Shown piece after piece: positions 1 through 5,668 of a stretch of DNA of 10,436 nt (positions within the stretch are counted from its first letter, which is position 1; each line of letters starts with the position of its first letter). The translations under genes and the position numbers were made by a program. Source of the stretch: Bacteroidales bacterium. Its GTDB lineage: Bacteria > Bacteroidota > Bacteroidia > Bacteroidales > P3. The stretch spans positions 1 to 10,436 of the forward strand of contig JAFZTV010000066.1 in NCBI GenBank assembly GCA_017618625.1, given 5' to 3'. Under the pieces are notes generated by a model that worked only from the letters and a program-made list of their open reading frames with translations, was not told where the DNA came from and made no database searches.

Positions 1-105
1 ATGATTTTTGTTTTTTTATTGTTAATGTATTAGGTTGTTTCTAATTGCACCTTAATATATATTAGTACCTTTACATCCCTCGTTTATTGCATTTTCGCCT
101 CAAGG
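1..105. other. Downstream flank of the radical SAM gene, no gene seen
   Basis: This AT-rich stretch lies beyond the stop codon of the minus-strand radical SAM gene. It has T-runs on the plus strand and a short AT palindrome around 55-65. I see no convincing hairpin followed by a T-run that would be a terminator for the minus-strand unit, and no open reading frame that can be supported. Confidence 0.5.
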
Positions 106-1182
106 CTATTTATATCCCAACCGACGGTAATGGCAGAAGAGTAGGTTTTCATTCTCGTCGTAGAGGTGCATGCCCGACCCCTCGCAATAGCGCCAGACCT
201 TACAGTTACGGCAGTCGCCTTTCCGCGCCCAACTGCGGTCGCGGTATTTCTCAAAACGGCTTTGCCAGACATCCCAGAGGTTGTCTTTGTAGATATTCCC
301 CTGCGAGAAGTTCGAGCGAATGCTGGTACAACCCGAGATGGAGCCGTCCACCAGAACACTCGCCACATCCACACCCGCACGGCACGTAAAGAAATGGTCG
401 CGCACCCGCTGCTCGTATGGCCCGAGGAAACCCTCGCAGGCATAGTTGACCGCTATCCTGCCCTCCTTACGTGTACGCTCTATAAAGTCCAGCGTGCCCT
501 TAAACGCCTCGTCGCACAGCTGCAGCTCCGGGTCGTTGGCCGCACGTCCCATCGGGAAGATGGTAAACACCCGCCAACGCGGAACTCCGAGCGAGACGAG
601 ATATTCTTTGAATTCTTCCAGGTGCGGATAGCTGCGTGGGTTGACGCAGGTCACGATGTCCCACAGCAGGTCTTTCTCCTTCACCAGCAGCCTCACCGCC
701 GCCTCAGCCCTCTCAAAGCTGTGGTCGTGCTGACGTATCCAGTTGTGTTCCGCCTCAAAGCCGTCGAGGCTTATCGTTATCGAGTGCATCCCCGCCGCCA
801 TAAGGCTTTCGAGCCGCTGCGGCGTGAGCAGATAACCGTTGGTCACCATACCCCACGGGAATTCGCGGCGGTAGAGCTCCAGCCCCACCTCCTCGATGTC
901 GGGACGCATAAGCGCCTCACCGCCTGTAAAAATAATGAAAGTGTGGTGCGGGTCCACATGCGGGGTGATGTCGTCGATAGCCTTAAGGAAGTCCTTGGCC
1001 GGCATGTCGGGTTTCAGCGAGTCCTGCTTGCAGTCGCTGCCACAGTGGCGGCAGTGCATATTACAACGAAGCGTACACTCCCAAAAGAGCGTACGCAATA
1101 TATGCAACTGTGCGTCGTTACTTCGCACCCGCCGCTGCAGTTCCAGTCCTAAGCGTTGTTTGAGCGAAAGTTTCTCGGACAT
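106..1182 (-). CDS. Radical SAM/SPASM enzyme of the rSAM/lipoprotein system (TIGR04133-like)
   Basis: A 358-residue radical SAM enzyme, expected to be cytoplasmic. The CX3CX2C motif that binds the SAM-cleaving 4Fe-4S cluster is C40/C44/C47, and the SAM-binding GGE motif is G87-G88-E89 within FTGGEAL. The C-terminal third is a SPASM-type region for auxiliary Fe-S clusters, with cysteines 249, 267, 285, 324, 327, 333 and 350, including a CX2CX5C run at 324-333. SPASM enzymes usually modify peptides or proteins. From memory, this length and the adjacent lipoprotein match the TIGR04133 family, which co-occurs with TIGR04134 lipoproteins; the reaction is not known. The gene lies 52 bp downstream of the lipoprotein gene on the same strand, so co-transcription is likely. 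The ATG at 1182 is the only start that leaves the domain complete. Nothing is truncated. Confidence 0.9.
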   Translation of the reverse strand: MSEKLSLKQRLGLELQRRVRSNDAQLHILRTLFWECTLRCNMHCRHCGSDCKQDSLKPDMPAKDFLKAIDDITPHVDPHHTFIIFTGGEALMRPDIEEVGLELYRREFPWGMVTNGYLLTPQRLESLMAAGMHSITISLDGFEAEHNWIRQHDHSFERAEAAVRLLVKEKDLLWDIVTCVNPRSYPHLEEFKEYLVSLGVPRWRVFTIFPMGRAANDPELQLCDEAFKGTLDFIERTRKEGRIAVNYACEGFLGPYEQRVRDHFFTCRAGVDVASVLVDGSISGCTSIRSNFSQGNIYKDNLWDVWQSRFEKYRDRSWARKGDCRNCKVWRYCEGSGMHLYDENENLLFCHYRRLGYK

Positions 1183-1200
1183 CTCAAGTCACATTTGTCC

Positions 1201-1228
1201 ATTCACTCATCACTATTCACTAATCACT
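1201..1228. repeat. Four imperfect 7-bp tandem repeats between lipoprotein and radical SAM genes
   Basis: On the plus strand the spacer reads as heptamers ATTCACT, CATCACT, ATTCACT and AATCACT. They fill most of the 52-bp gap between the two minus-strand genes. They contain no spacer structure of CRISPR type. The leading possibilities are slipped-strand microsatellite sequence or the low-complexity filler common between Bacteroidales genes. Confidence 0.8.
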
Positions 1229-1234
1229 AATCCC

Positions 1235-1810
1235 CTACCTCACCGGCTTCAGCTTGATGGTGACGCCTTCCTTCTCCGCCACTCCGCGGTTCCAGCCGCT
1301 GCCTTCCGCTCTCACCTCGCTGCCTTTGAACTCGACGTTTATCACATCGTTCTGGTAGTTGCCGTTCGACGGGCCGTCCACATCGCGCACAAAGACACGC
1401 ATGTAGTCGTTCGGGAAGTCCTTGACCCTGATGTCAAACGAACCGTCGGCCTTCGTGGTGTCGGCATAGCGCATCATGTATTCCTCGACAAACGGGTCGT
1501 CGTCAGTTGGGTTGTTGGGGGTGTTGCCGATTTCGCGACTGAGCATCACAACCTGTATGCCCTTCACCGCCTTGCCCTGATGGTTCACGACCTTGCCTCG
1601 CAGATGGTAACCCATCGTGGGCACACCATACATCAGCGCAACCTGACCACGGTCGTCCTTTATGGGTTTCTTCTCGATTTGCTCCGACTGCTCCGACTCC
1701 TTCTGGTCGCTTGAGGCCGCAGGCTTCGACGACTTGCACGCCGTAAAACCCAACACACTCATCAGCGACACGAGCAGCCAGTTCTTCAATTTAAGATACT
1801 TGATTTTCAT
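1235..1810 (-). CDS. Predicted lipoprotein of the rSAM/lipoprotein system (TIGR04134-like)
   Basis: A 191-residue predicted lipoprotein. Residues 1-24 form a signal peptide: basic start, hydrophobic stretch about 11-22, and lipobox GFTA-C with the acylated cysteine at C25. A charged Lys/Ser/Glu-rich linker follows to about residue 55. From about residue 67 the sequence resembles a carboxypeptidase-regulatory or CnaB-like beta fold (LRGKVVNHQGKAVKGIQV, then DGSFDIRV). From memory it matches the 'radical SAM-associated putative lipoprotein' family, so it is the likely partner or substrate of the downstream radical SAM enzyme. No acidic Bacteroidetes surface-export signature follows C25 (CKSSK), so an inward-facing location is possible. 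The frame is open upstream to 1963, but that extension is translated tandem repeat and would bury the signal peptide internally, so the ATG at 1810 is preferred. Confidence 0.87.
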   Translation of the reverse strand: MKIKYLKLKNWLLVSLMSVLGFTACKSSKPAASSDQKESEQSEQIEKKPIKDDRGQVALMYGVPTMGYHLRGKVVNHQGKAVKGIQVVMLSREIGNTPNNPTDDDPFVEEYMMRYADTTKADGSFDIRVKDFPNDYMRVFVRDVDGPSNGNYQNDVINVEFKGSEVRAEGSGWNRGVAEKEGVTIKLKPVR

Positions 1811-1858
1811 TTTTGAATCGATTCGTATAAAGCAATAACTCAAAACCGAGTTTTTTAG

Positions 1859-1866
1859 TATTTTTG
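1859..1866 (+). promoter_or_regulatory. Bacteroidetes-type -7 promoter element, candidate for the DAHP synthase gene
   Basis: The octamer TATTTTTG followed by CAA matches the Bacteroidetes -7 consensus TAnnTTTG exactly. It points toward the DAHP synthase gene, which would then have a leader of about 120 nt containing the tandem repeats. No clear -33 TTTG lies 19-21 bp upstream, so this is moderate evidence only. Confidence 0.5.
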
Positions 1867-1888
1867 CAAGAAATTTTCCAACCACCAA

Positions 1889-1916
1889 CCCCTGACCCCT
1901 GACCCTTGACCCATGA
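1889..1916. repeat. Four 7-bp tandem repeats, CCCNTGA type
   Basis: The heptamers are CCCCTGA, CCCCTGA, CCCTTGA and CCCATGA, with a partial fifth unit CCCA. They lie in the divergent gap between the lipoprotein and DAHP synthase genes. The third and fourth copies each differ at one base, so the array is decaying rather than perfect. Confidence 0.85.
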
Positions 1917-1933
1917 CCCAGCCGCAACGCAGC

Positions 1934-1981
1934 CTTCACATCTTCACACCTTAACATCTTCACATCTTAACACCTTAACGC
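1934..1981. repeat. Six 8-bp tandem repeats upstream of the DAHP synthase gene
   Basis: The six octamers are CTTCACAT, CTTCACAC, CTTAACAT, CTTCACAT, CTTAACAC and CTTAACGC. They end 13 bp before the ATG at 1995, so they would lie in the leader and could affect translation if copy number varies. A related fragment, CACCTTAACACCC, appears just before the HxlR-type gene near 3107-3119. Confidence 0.85.
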
Positions 1982-1994
1982 AATAAATCCCCCC

Positions 1995-3047
1995 ATGTCC
2001 CCCATCATCATAGCCGGTCCTTGCAGCATCGAAAGCCGCTCACAGTTCACCTCCGTTGTCGAAAGCCTCGCAACCCTGCCGCTCACGATGATACGATGCG
2101 GCGTGTGGAAGCCACGCACCATGCCCGGCGGATTCGAGGGACTGGGCGAGGAAGCTCTCCTTTGGATTGACGCGCAGAAGAAGGCCCATCCGCAACTCAA
2201 GTTCTGCTGCGAGGTGGCCAACGCGCGGCACGTGGAAGCCGTATTAAAGCACTCCATCGACGCCGTATGGATTGGGGCCCGCACCACAGGCAGCCCCTTC
2301 GCCGTCGAGGAAATCACCGAAGCACTGCGAGGCACCAGCCTGCCGGTATATGTGAAGAACTCACCCGTGCCCGACATACACGTCTGGATAGGAGCCCTCG
2401 AACGCTGCCGTAAGGTGGGCCTGAACAATATCGCCGCCATCCACCGCGGCTTTGACATATACAACAACCTCGGCTACCGCAACAATCCCGTCTGGGAAAT
2501 CCCCATGGAGCTCCACCGCCTCATGCCCGAGTTGCCGCTCATCTGCGACCCCAGCCACATCTGCGGCCGACGGGAACTGATAGCGCAAGTCTCGCAAACC
2601 GCCCTCGACCTCCATTTCGACGGACTCATGATAGAGGTCCACCCCTCCCCTGCCGACGCCCTCACCGACGCCAGCCAGCAGATCACGCCAGAAGAACTAT
2701 CTGATATGCTTGGCCGGCTGGTCGTGCGCACCACAGAAACAGCCAACTCCGACGACGACCTGCGCACCCTGCGCAGCCGCATCGACGACATCGACCGGCA
2801 GCTGCTTTCGCTCCTTGCCGACCGACAGAATGCCTCGCGCGAGATAGCCGCCATCAAGCAGCGCGAGAATATGACCGTGTTCCAACCCAAACGCTGGAGC
2901 GAACTCCTCGACAACCGCACCGCCCAAGCCAAGGAACTAGGCCTCGACCCAGCCTTCGTCAAAGACCTCTACCAAAAAATCCACGCCCAAAGCGTCAAAG
3001 ACCAAGAAACACTGCTGAATGAAAAAGGGTCGATATGTAATTTTTGA
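1995..3047 (+). CDS. aroF: Bifunctional 3-deoxy-7-phosphoheptulonate synthase / chorismate mutase (AroQ type)
   Basis: A 350-residue cytoplasmic fusion enzyme. Residues 1 to about 245 are a type I-beta DAHP synthase, condensing phosphoenolpyruvate and erythrose 4-phosphate at the entry to the shikimate pathway. Visible motifs are AGPCSIES with metal-ligand C10, KPRT at 39-42, the EVA segment at 73-75, AIHRGF with H150, DPSH at 185-188 and EVHP at 214-217. Residues about 255-340 are an AroQ chorismate mutase, which converts chorismate to prephenate; R277 and K288 match the conserved Arg and Lys that bind substrate. In Bacteroidales this fusion usually sits in a phe/tyr cluster with pheA, an aminotransferase and tyrA; here none is adjacent. 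The symbol aroF follows family usage and does not imply Tyr feedback. The tail after residue 340 is weakly conserved. Confidence 0.93.
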   Translation: MSPIIIAGPCSIESRSQFTSVVESLATLPLTMIRCGVWKPRTMPGGFEGLGEEALLWIDAQKKAHPQLKFCCEVANARHVEAVLKHSIDAVWIGARTTGSPFAVEEITEALRGTSLPVYVKNSPVPDIHVWIGALERCRKVGLNNIAAIHRGFDIYNNLGYRNNPVWEIPMELHRLMPELPLICDPSHICGRRELIAQVSQTALDLHFDGLMIEVHPSPADALTDASQQITPEELSDMLGRLVVRTTETANSDDDLRTLRSRIDDIDRQLLSLLADRQNASREIAAIKQRENMTVFQPKRWSELLDNRTAQAKELGLDPAFVKDLYQKIHAQSVKDQETLLNEKGSICNF

Positions 3048-3124
3048 CATACCAAATGAAACATTACATCATTTTATCCGTATAACAGAACCCTATTTCA
3101 AAAAAACACCTTAACACCCATTTT

Positions 3125-3499
3125 ATGATCGACCCGAATAATCCTGCTTTCAGTCTTATTGAACGCACCTGTAAAAAATGGTCTTTAGCTGTACTTTATG
3201 CGTTGGACAGCCTTCCCGATGACGGGACAACCTTGCGCAACAGAGATTTGAAGAATTCCATTGTCGGGATACCTGAGAAATCACTCACAGCAGCACTTAA
3301 GAAACTTGAAGAAGACGGGTTGATAAATCGACAATTCATCCCGATGAAAAAGTCCGCCCAAGAAGGTCGTTCCTACCGCTTCGAACCCGATACCTTCCAA
3401 AGAACCGACTACTGCCTGACTCCGAAAGGACGTGAGCTGATGGTTATCATAAAAAAGCTTGAGGCGTGGGCTGACGTCCATCCGACGACAGACAAATAA
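3125..3499 (+). CDS. HxlR-family winged-helix transcriptional regulator
   Basis: A 124-residue DNA-binding protein. The N-terminal ERTCKKWSLAVLYAL segment (13-27) and the run GIPEKSLTAALKKLEEDGLI (48-67) are the HxlR-type winged helix-turn-helix, followed by a wing and a closing LTPKGREL helix (98-105). The cysteine at residue 16 is in the place where some HxlR proteins such as YodB carry a redox-sensing Cys; whether it senses anything here is unknown. The wing (about 70-96) seems longer than usual. The gene starts 77 bp after the DAHP synthase stop and ends before a hairpin-rich 400-bp gap, so it may have its own transcript. Its targets are unknown; the 9-bp inverted repeat at 3690-3720, upstream of the NADAR gene, is a candidate operator by position only. 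Confidence 0.85.
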   Translation: MIDPNNPAFSLIERTCKKWSLAVLYALDSLPDDGTTLRNRDLKNSIVGIPEKSLTAALKKLEEDGLINRQFIPMKKSAQEGRSYRFEPDTFQRTDYCLTPKGRELMVIIKKLEAWADVHPTTDK

Positions 3500-3510
3500 C
3501 AACATCGTTT

Positions 3511-3653
3511 TTGCGACGGCCTTTTAGGGTGGTCGCAATCACCTTGATGCCACATTGCTAAAAACCAGCAATGTAGTATCCAACCCTTTTGCCTTCACAT
3601 AAGTTTGGGGATTGGATTATATATTATCGTATTACATCAAAAACACAATAAAA
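3511..3653 (+). repeat. Structured intergenic element, copy 1
   Basis: The first hairpin has arms TTGCGAC (3511-3517) and GTCGCAA (3532-3538) with an inner imperfect GGCC/GGGT pairing. The second is ACATTGCT (3552-3559) with AGCAATGT (3567-3574). Then come TTTGGGGATTG (3604-3614) and AAAAACACAATAAAA (3639-3653). The same four blocks in the same order are found at 5461-5581. The first hairpin begins 11 bp after the HxlR gene stop and may end that transcript, but no clear T-run follows it. Confidence 0.75.
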
Positions 3654-3689
3654 CTTCAAAAACACATCCTCCCTTTCACATTTTTATCT

Positions 3690-3720
3690 TAATGTGACCT
3701 TATACTACTGTGTCACATTA
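3690..3720. promoter_or_regulatory. 9-bp perfect inverted repeat, candidate operator
   Basis: TAATGTGAC (3690-3698) and GTCACATTA (3712-3720) are perfect complements separated by 13 bp. Arms of this length with a centre-to-centre distance of about two helical turns fit a dimeric winged-helix regulator site. The HxlR-type regulator encoded just upstream is the obvious candidate. The binding partner is inferred from position alone. Confidence 0.5.
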
Positions 3721-3795
3721 TAACGAACCATCGAAAAGGCTCTTCCGTAATACAAACGACCCGTCCGGGTAAGTTCTTTGACATCTTGAATCTTT

Positions 3796-3818
3796 ATACC
3801 ATCAAAGGGCGATGGTGT
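3796..3818 (+). promoter_or_regulatory. Leader hairpin with 8-bp stem ahead of NADAR gene
   Basis: ATACCATC (3796-3803) pairs with GATGGTGT (3811-3818) around the loop AAAGGGC, with one T-G wobble. It is 10 bp upstream of a stronger hairpin. Together they would structure the leader RNA of the NADAR gene if transcription starts upstream of 3796. Confidence 0.5.
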
Positions 3819-3828
3819 AAAACAATAA

Positions 3829-3860
3829 TGTCAATGGTTTCGGCTGCGAAACCATTGACA
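3829..3860 (+). promoter_or_regulatory. Perfect 14-bp hairpin in the NADAR gene leader
   Basis: TGTCAATGGTTTCG (3829-3842) pairs perfectly with CGAAACCATTGACA (3847-3860) around the four-base loop GCTG. It ends 41 bp before the ATG at 3902. No T-run follows, so it is not a normal intrinsic terminator. It could be an RNA stability or translation control element, or a DNA palindrome bound by a protein. Confidence 0.7.
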
Positions 3861-3901
3861 ATAAATCCAATCAGAAATTATTAACAAATTCAAAAAAAAG
3901 T

Positions 3902-4795
3902 ATGATAACAAAACCTTACAAAGCAATTGAAATCAAAAACAAAGAAGAACTGAAAGAAAACGTAAACTACTCACCGATAACGGAGTTGAAAGAAGACGGG
4001 GTGGTTTTGGCAAAACTCTGGTTTCTCAATAGTAAATGCTACTATATCGCTCACAATAGTCGAGGAAAAAACCTAACGCTGAAATACATCCAGTCGTTGA
4101 ACGATAAACTATGGGAAGAAAAACAGGAGAAAAAAAAGGAACAAGAACGGAGACGACAGGAACGAGAGGCCTCGTATAACCATTTTTATGAAAAACCAGG
4201 CATTCGGTTTACCAACGACTATGTGATGTTTTCTCCGAGGTCACCACTTTCGGGTTCGTCTAAAGAATTTTGGTCCGTGAGACCAACTCCAGGTTCAAGC
4301 TACATTGTTTATTTTGATTCTGCCGACCAATATTTTGCATGGATCAAAGCGGTCATGTTTGACGATATAGATACAGCTTATCAAATTGCGGATTCACAAA
4401 GTGCAAAGAAGGCAATACTATTGGGGAGAACCGTAAGCAACTATGATGATGAATGGTGGAGAAAAATCCGAGAGGAAATAATGATATCGATACTCATTCG
4501 ACGGTGGAACTGTACAGATTTTGAGCATTACAACTCTCTCGTAGACCCTGCCTTCGAAAATCTACACTTCGTCAACGCCGACCCTCATGACAGGCTATGG
4601 GGAATAGGTTACAGCTGGAAAGATGCCATAAAAAACAAAGATAATTGGGGTGAGAATCTGCTTGGCAAATGTTATGATAAACTGCGGGACATTTTGCTGA
4701 AAAAAGATACTGATCGCACTGAATACGATTTTCACTGGAAGTTTTTTGCGGCACCCAATGGATGCAGAATTCTCGATGATATGCCATGGTATTGA
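3902..4795 (+). CDS. NADAR (YbiA-like) domain protein with coiled-coil N-terminal part
   Basis: A 297-residue protein without signal peptide or membrane segment. Residues 1-63 are an unrecognised N-terminal region. Residues about 64-92 are a highly charged Lys/Glu/Arg/Gln stretch, probably a helix or coiled coil. From about 108 it is a NADAR domain: SADQYFAWIKAVMF (140-153, family SVEHYFQAMK-type motif), LLGRTVSNYDDEWW (173-186), IMISIL (193-198), NADPHDRLWGIG (225-236) and WGENLLGK (249-256). NADAR proteins act on N-glycosidic bonds of ADP-ribose conjugates and of riboflavin-pathway intermediates, and one type is the antitoxin domain of DarTG1. No DarT gene is visible, so the substrate is open. 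At the core motif it has Asp142 where Glu is usual. The next gene begins 78 bp downstream with no clear terminator. The gene is visibly more AT-rich than the DAHP synthase gene. Confidence 0.85.
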   Translation: MITKPYKAIEIKNKEELKENVNYSPITELKEDGVVLAKLWFLNSKCYYIAHNSRGKNLTLKYIQSLNDKLWEEKQEKKKEQERRRQEREASYNHFYEKPGIRFTNDYVMFSPRSPLSGSSKEFWSVRPTPGSSYIVYFDSADQYFAWIKAVMFDDIDTAYQIADSQSAKKAILLGRTVSNYDDEWWRKIREEIMISILIRRWNCTDFEHYNSLVDPAFENLHFVNADPHDRLWGIGYSWKDAIKNKDNWGENLLGKCYDKLRDILLKKDTDRTEYDFHWKFFAAPNGCRILDDMPWY

Positions 4796-4873
4796 TTTAG
4801 AATCGTAGCAAGCGTAAAAAACATTTTGTCTCATATTGCAATAAATTGCGTTGTTAATTAAAAACCTTAAATA

Positions 4874-5416
4874 ATGATTGTAGTTGAATCCAGAAAAAAG
4901 AAAATCGAAACAATCCAGAAACAGTATCCCGATGCGAAAATCATCGATGTCACCAGTAAGGGCGAAGGAATATGGGTGAAATTCAGCCCGTTCTATCCAC
5001 ACTACGGAATCCCCGTACCTTTCAGCGAGGGCGTTAAGGCCGCCTGTGTGGAGGGCATCTGGCAGGGATTGAAAGTGTTTGAGAACGAAGGAATCGACAC
5101 GTCGTTTTTCAAAAACGACAGCATGAAGAACATCAAACGAACCGTCCGCACTCACGGCAGATGTTTGGGACATCAGAAAGGATGCTGGGGCAAAGAGCTG
5201 CTTGACTATATCACCGCAAGAAAACTGATATACATACCTTCTTACAACTGGGTTTTGGAGAACAAATTGGCCGACCATGTTGATACACTCCGGTCTCTGA
5301 GTCAGCAGAAAACATTGGTGTTGCTCGATTATGAGACCAACTCAGATGTTGACAATCCCGCAAAACCCCTATCACACGCATCGTTAATCAAAAGTTTCAT
5401 CGAAAAGGGCAGCTGA
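4874..5416 (+). CDS. Uncharacterised 180-residue protein with NADAR-like core motif (possibly DUF6939)
   Basis: A soluble protein of 180 residues without signal peptide or membrane segments. From memory it resembles an uncharacterised Bacteroidota family, perhaps DUF6939; that assignment is uncertain. Recognisable blocks are VESRKKKIETI (4-14), KIIDVTSKG (22-30), FSPFYPHYGIPVPFS (37-51), VEGIWQGLKVFE (59-70) and NPAKPLSHASLIK (161-173). The spacing of FSPFYP and then VEGIWQGLK echoes the NADAR signature, in which an FSNFYP-like block precedes SVEHYFQAMK, so it may be a distant NADAR-superfamily member. This is inference from motif likeness. It follows the NADAR gene by 78 bp on the same strand and is probably co-transcribed with it, suggesting two related activities in one pathway. 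It ends 44 bp before the second structured intergenic element. Confidence 0.75.
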   Translation: MIVVESRKKKIETIQKQYPDAKIIDVTSKGEGIWVKFSPFYPHYGIPVPFSEGVKAACVEGIWQGLKVFENEGIDTSFFKNDSMKNIKRTVRTHGRCLGHQKGCWGKELLDYITARKLIYIPSYNWVLENKLADHVDTLRSLSQQKTLVLLDYETNSDVDNPAKPLSHASLIKSFIEKGS

Positions 5417-5460
5417 CCCTCTTTACATCAAGAGTCCAGCGGTAACAACCAGAAACGCAC

Positions 5461-5581
5461 AATAGCGACTACCCCCAAAGGGTGGTCGCTATTGCTTTGC
5501 TGTAAACCAGCAATATAACACTTAGACATAGAAGTCTCACTTTGGGATTGTATATTTTTTTTGATGAAAAACACAATAAAA
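5461..5581 (+). repeat. Structured intergenic element, copy 2
   Basis: The first hairpin is strong: AATAGCGACTACCC (5461-5474) pairs over 14 positions, with one T-G wobble, with GGGTGGTCGCTATT (5480-5493) around CCAAA. A second hairpin, TTGCTG (5497-5502) with CAGCAA (5508-5513), follows at once; an alternative ATTGCT/AGCAAT pairing (5491-5496 with 5509-5514) would compete with the first. Then come TTTGGGATTG (5541-5550) and AAAAACACAATAAAA (5567-5581), the last identical to copy 1. The gap 5417-5668 holds this element and AT-rich leader only. Confidence 0.75.
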
Positions 5582-5668
5582 AATATAAACATCATACAAA
5601 ACAATCCCTCTACAAAAAATATCAATAATATATTTAATTCACCTTTTTATAAACTAAATCTTATTTCT

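Larger units (their letters stand above)
3500..3901. other. 402-bp intergenic region with five inverted repeats
   Basis: I see no supportable coding sequence on either strand here. In order it holds a two-hairpin element (3511-3653) that recurs at 5461-5581, a 9-bp inverted repeat with a 13-bp spacer (3690-3720), the motif AAGTTCTTTGACAT (3771-3784), an 8-bp-stem hairpin (3796-3818) and a 14-bp perfect hairpin (3829-3860). The AAGTTCTTTGACAT string resembles, from memory, a sequence often found ahead of Bacteroidales mobile-region genes. This is an unusually long and structured leader for the NADAR gene. Confidence 0.75.

Noticed and set aside
166..1152. Long plus-strand open frame of 328 codons
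   Set aside because: It is antisense to the radical SAM gene, whose motifs are complete. The translation shows no family features and reads as a shadow of GC-rich codons.
896..1714. Plus-strand frame of 272 codons across the radical SAM and lipoprotein genes
   Set aside because: It spans two real genes and their repeat-filled gap on the opposite strand, with no recognisable domain.
1811..1963. N-terminal extension of the lipoprotein gene to an ATG at 1963
   Set aside because: The extension is translated tandem repeat and spacer, and it would place the signal peptide and lipobox in the middle of the protein.
1889..1981. Possible CRISPR array
   Set aside because: The units are 7-8 bp, directly adjacent, with no unique spacers and no cas genes.
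1967..2962. Minus-strand frames opposite the DAHP synthase gene
   Set aside because: The plus strand encodes a full enzyme with catalytic motifs; the antisense frames are rich in Ser/Arg without any domain.
4595..5278. Minus-strand frame of 227 codons
   Set aside because: It overlaps the end of the NADAR gene, the spacer and most of the following gene. The plus-strand proteins carry recognisable motifs and this one does not.
3902..5416. DarTG-type toxin-antitoxin locus
   Set aside because: A NADAR domain is present, but neither neighbour shows DarT ADP-ribosyltransferase motifs, so a toxin-antitoxin call is not supported.
5561..5668. Upstream extension of the 93-residue frame
   Set aside because: It begins within the repeated intergenic element, where the other copy has ATC instead of ATG, and reads as low-complexity Asn/Ile/Lys.
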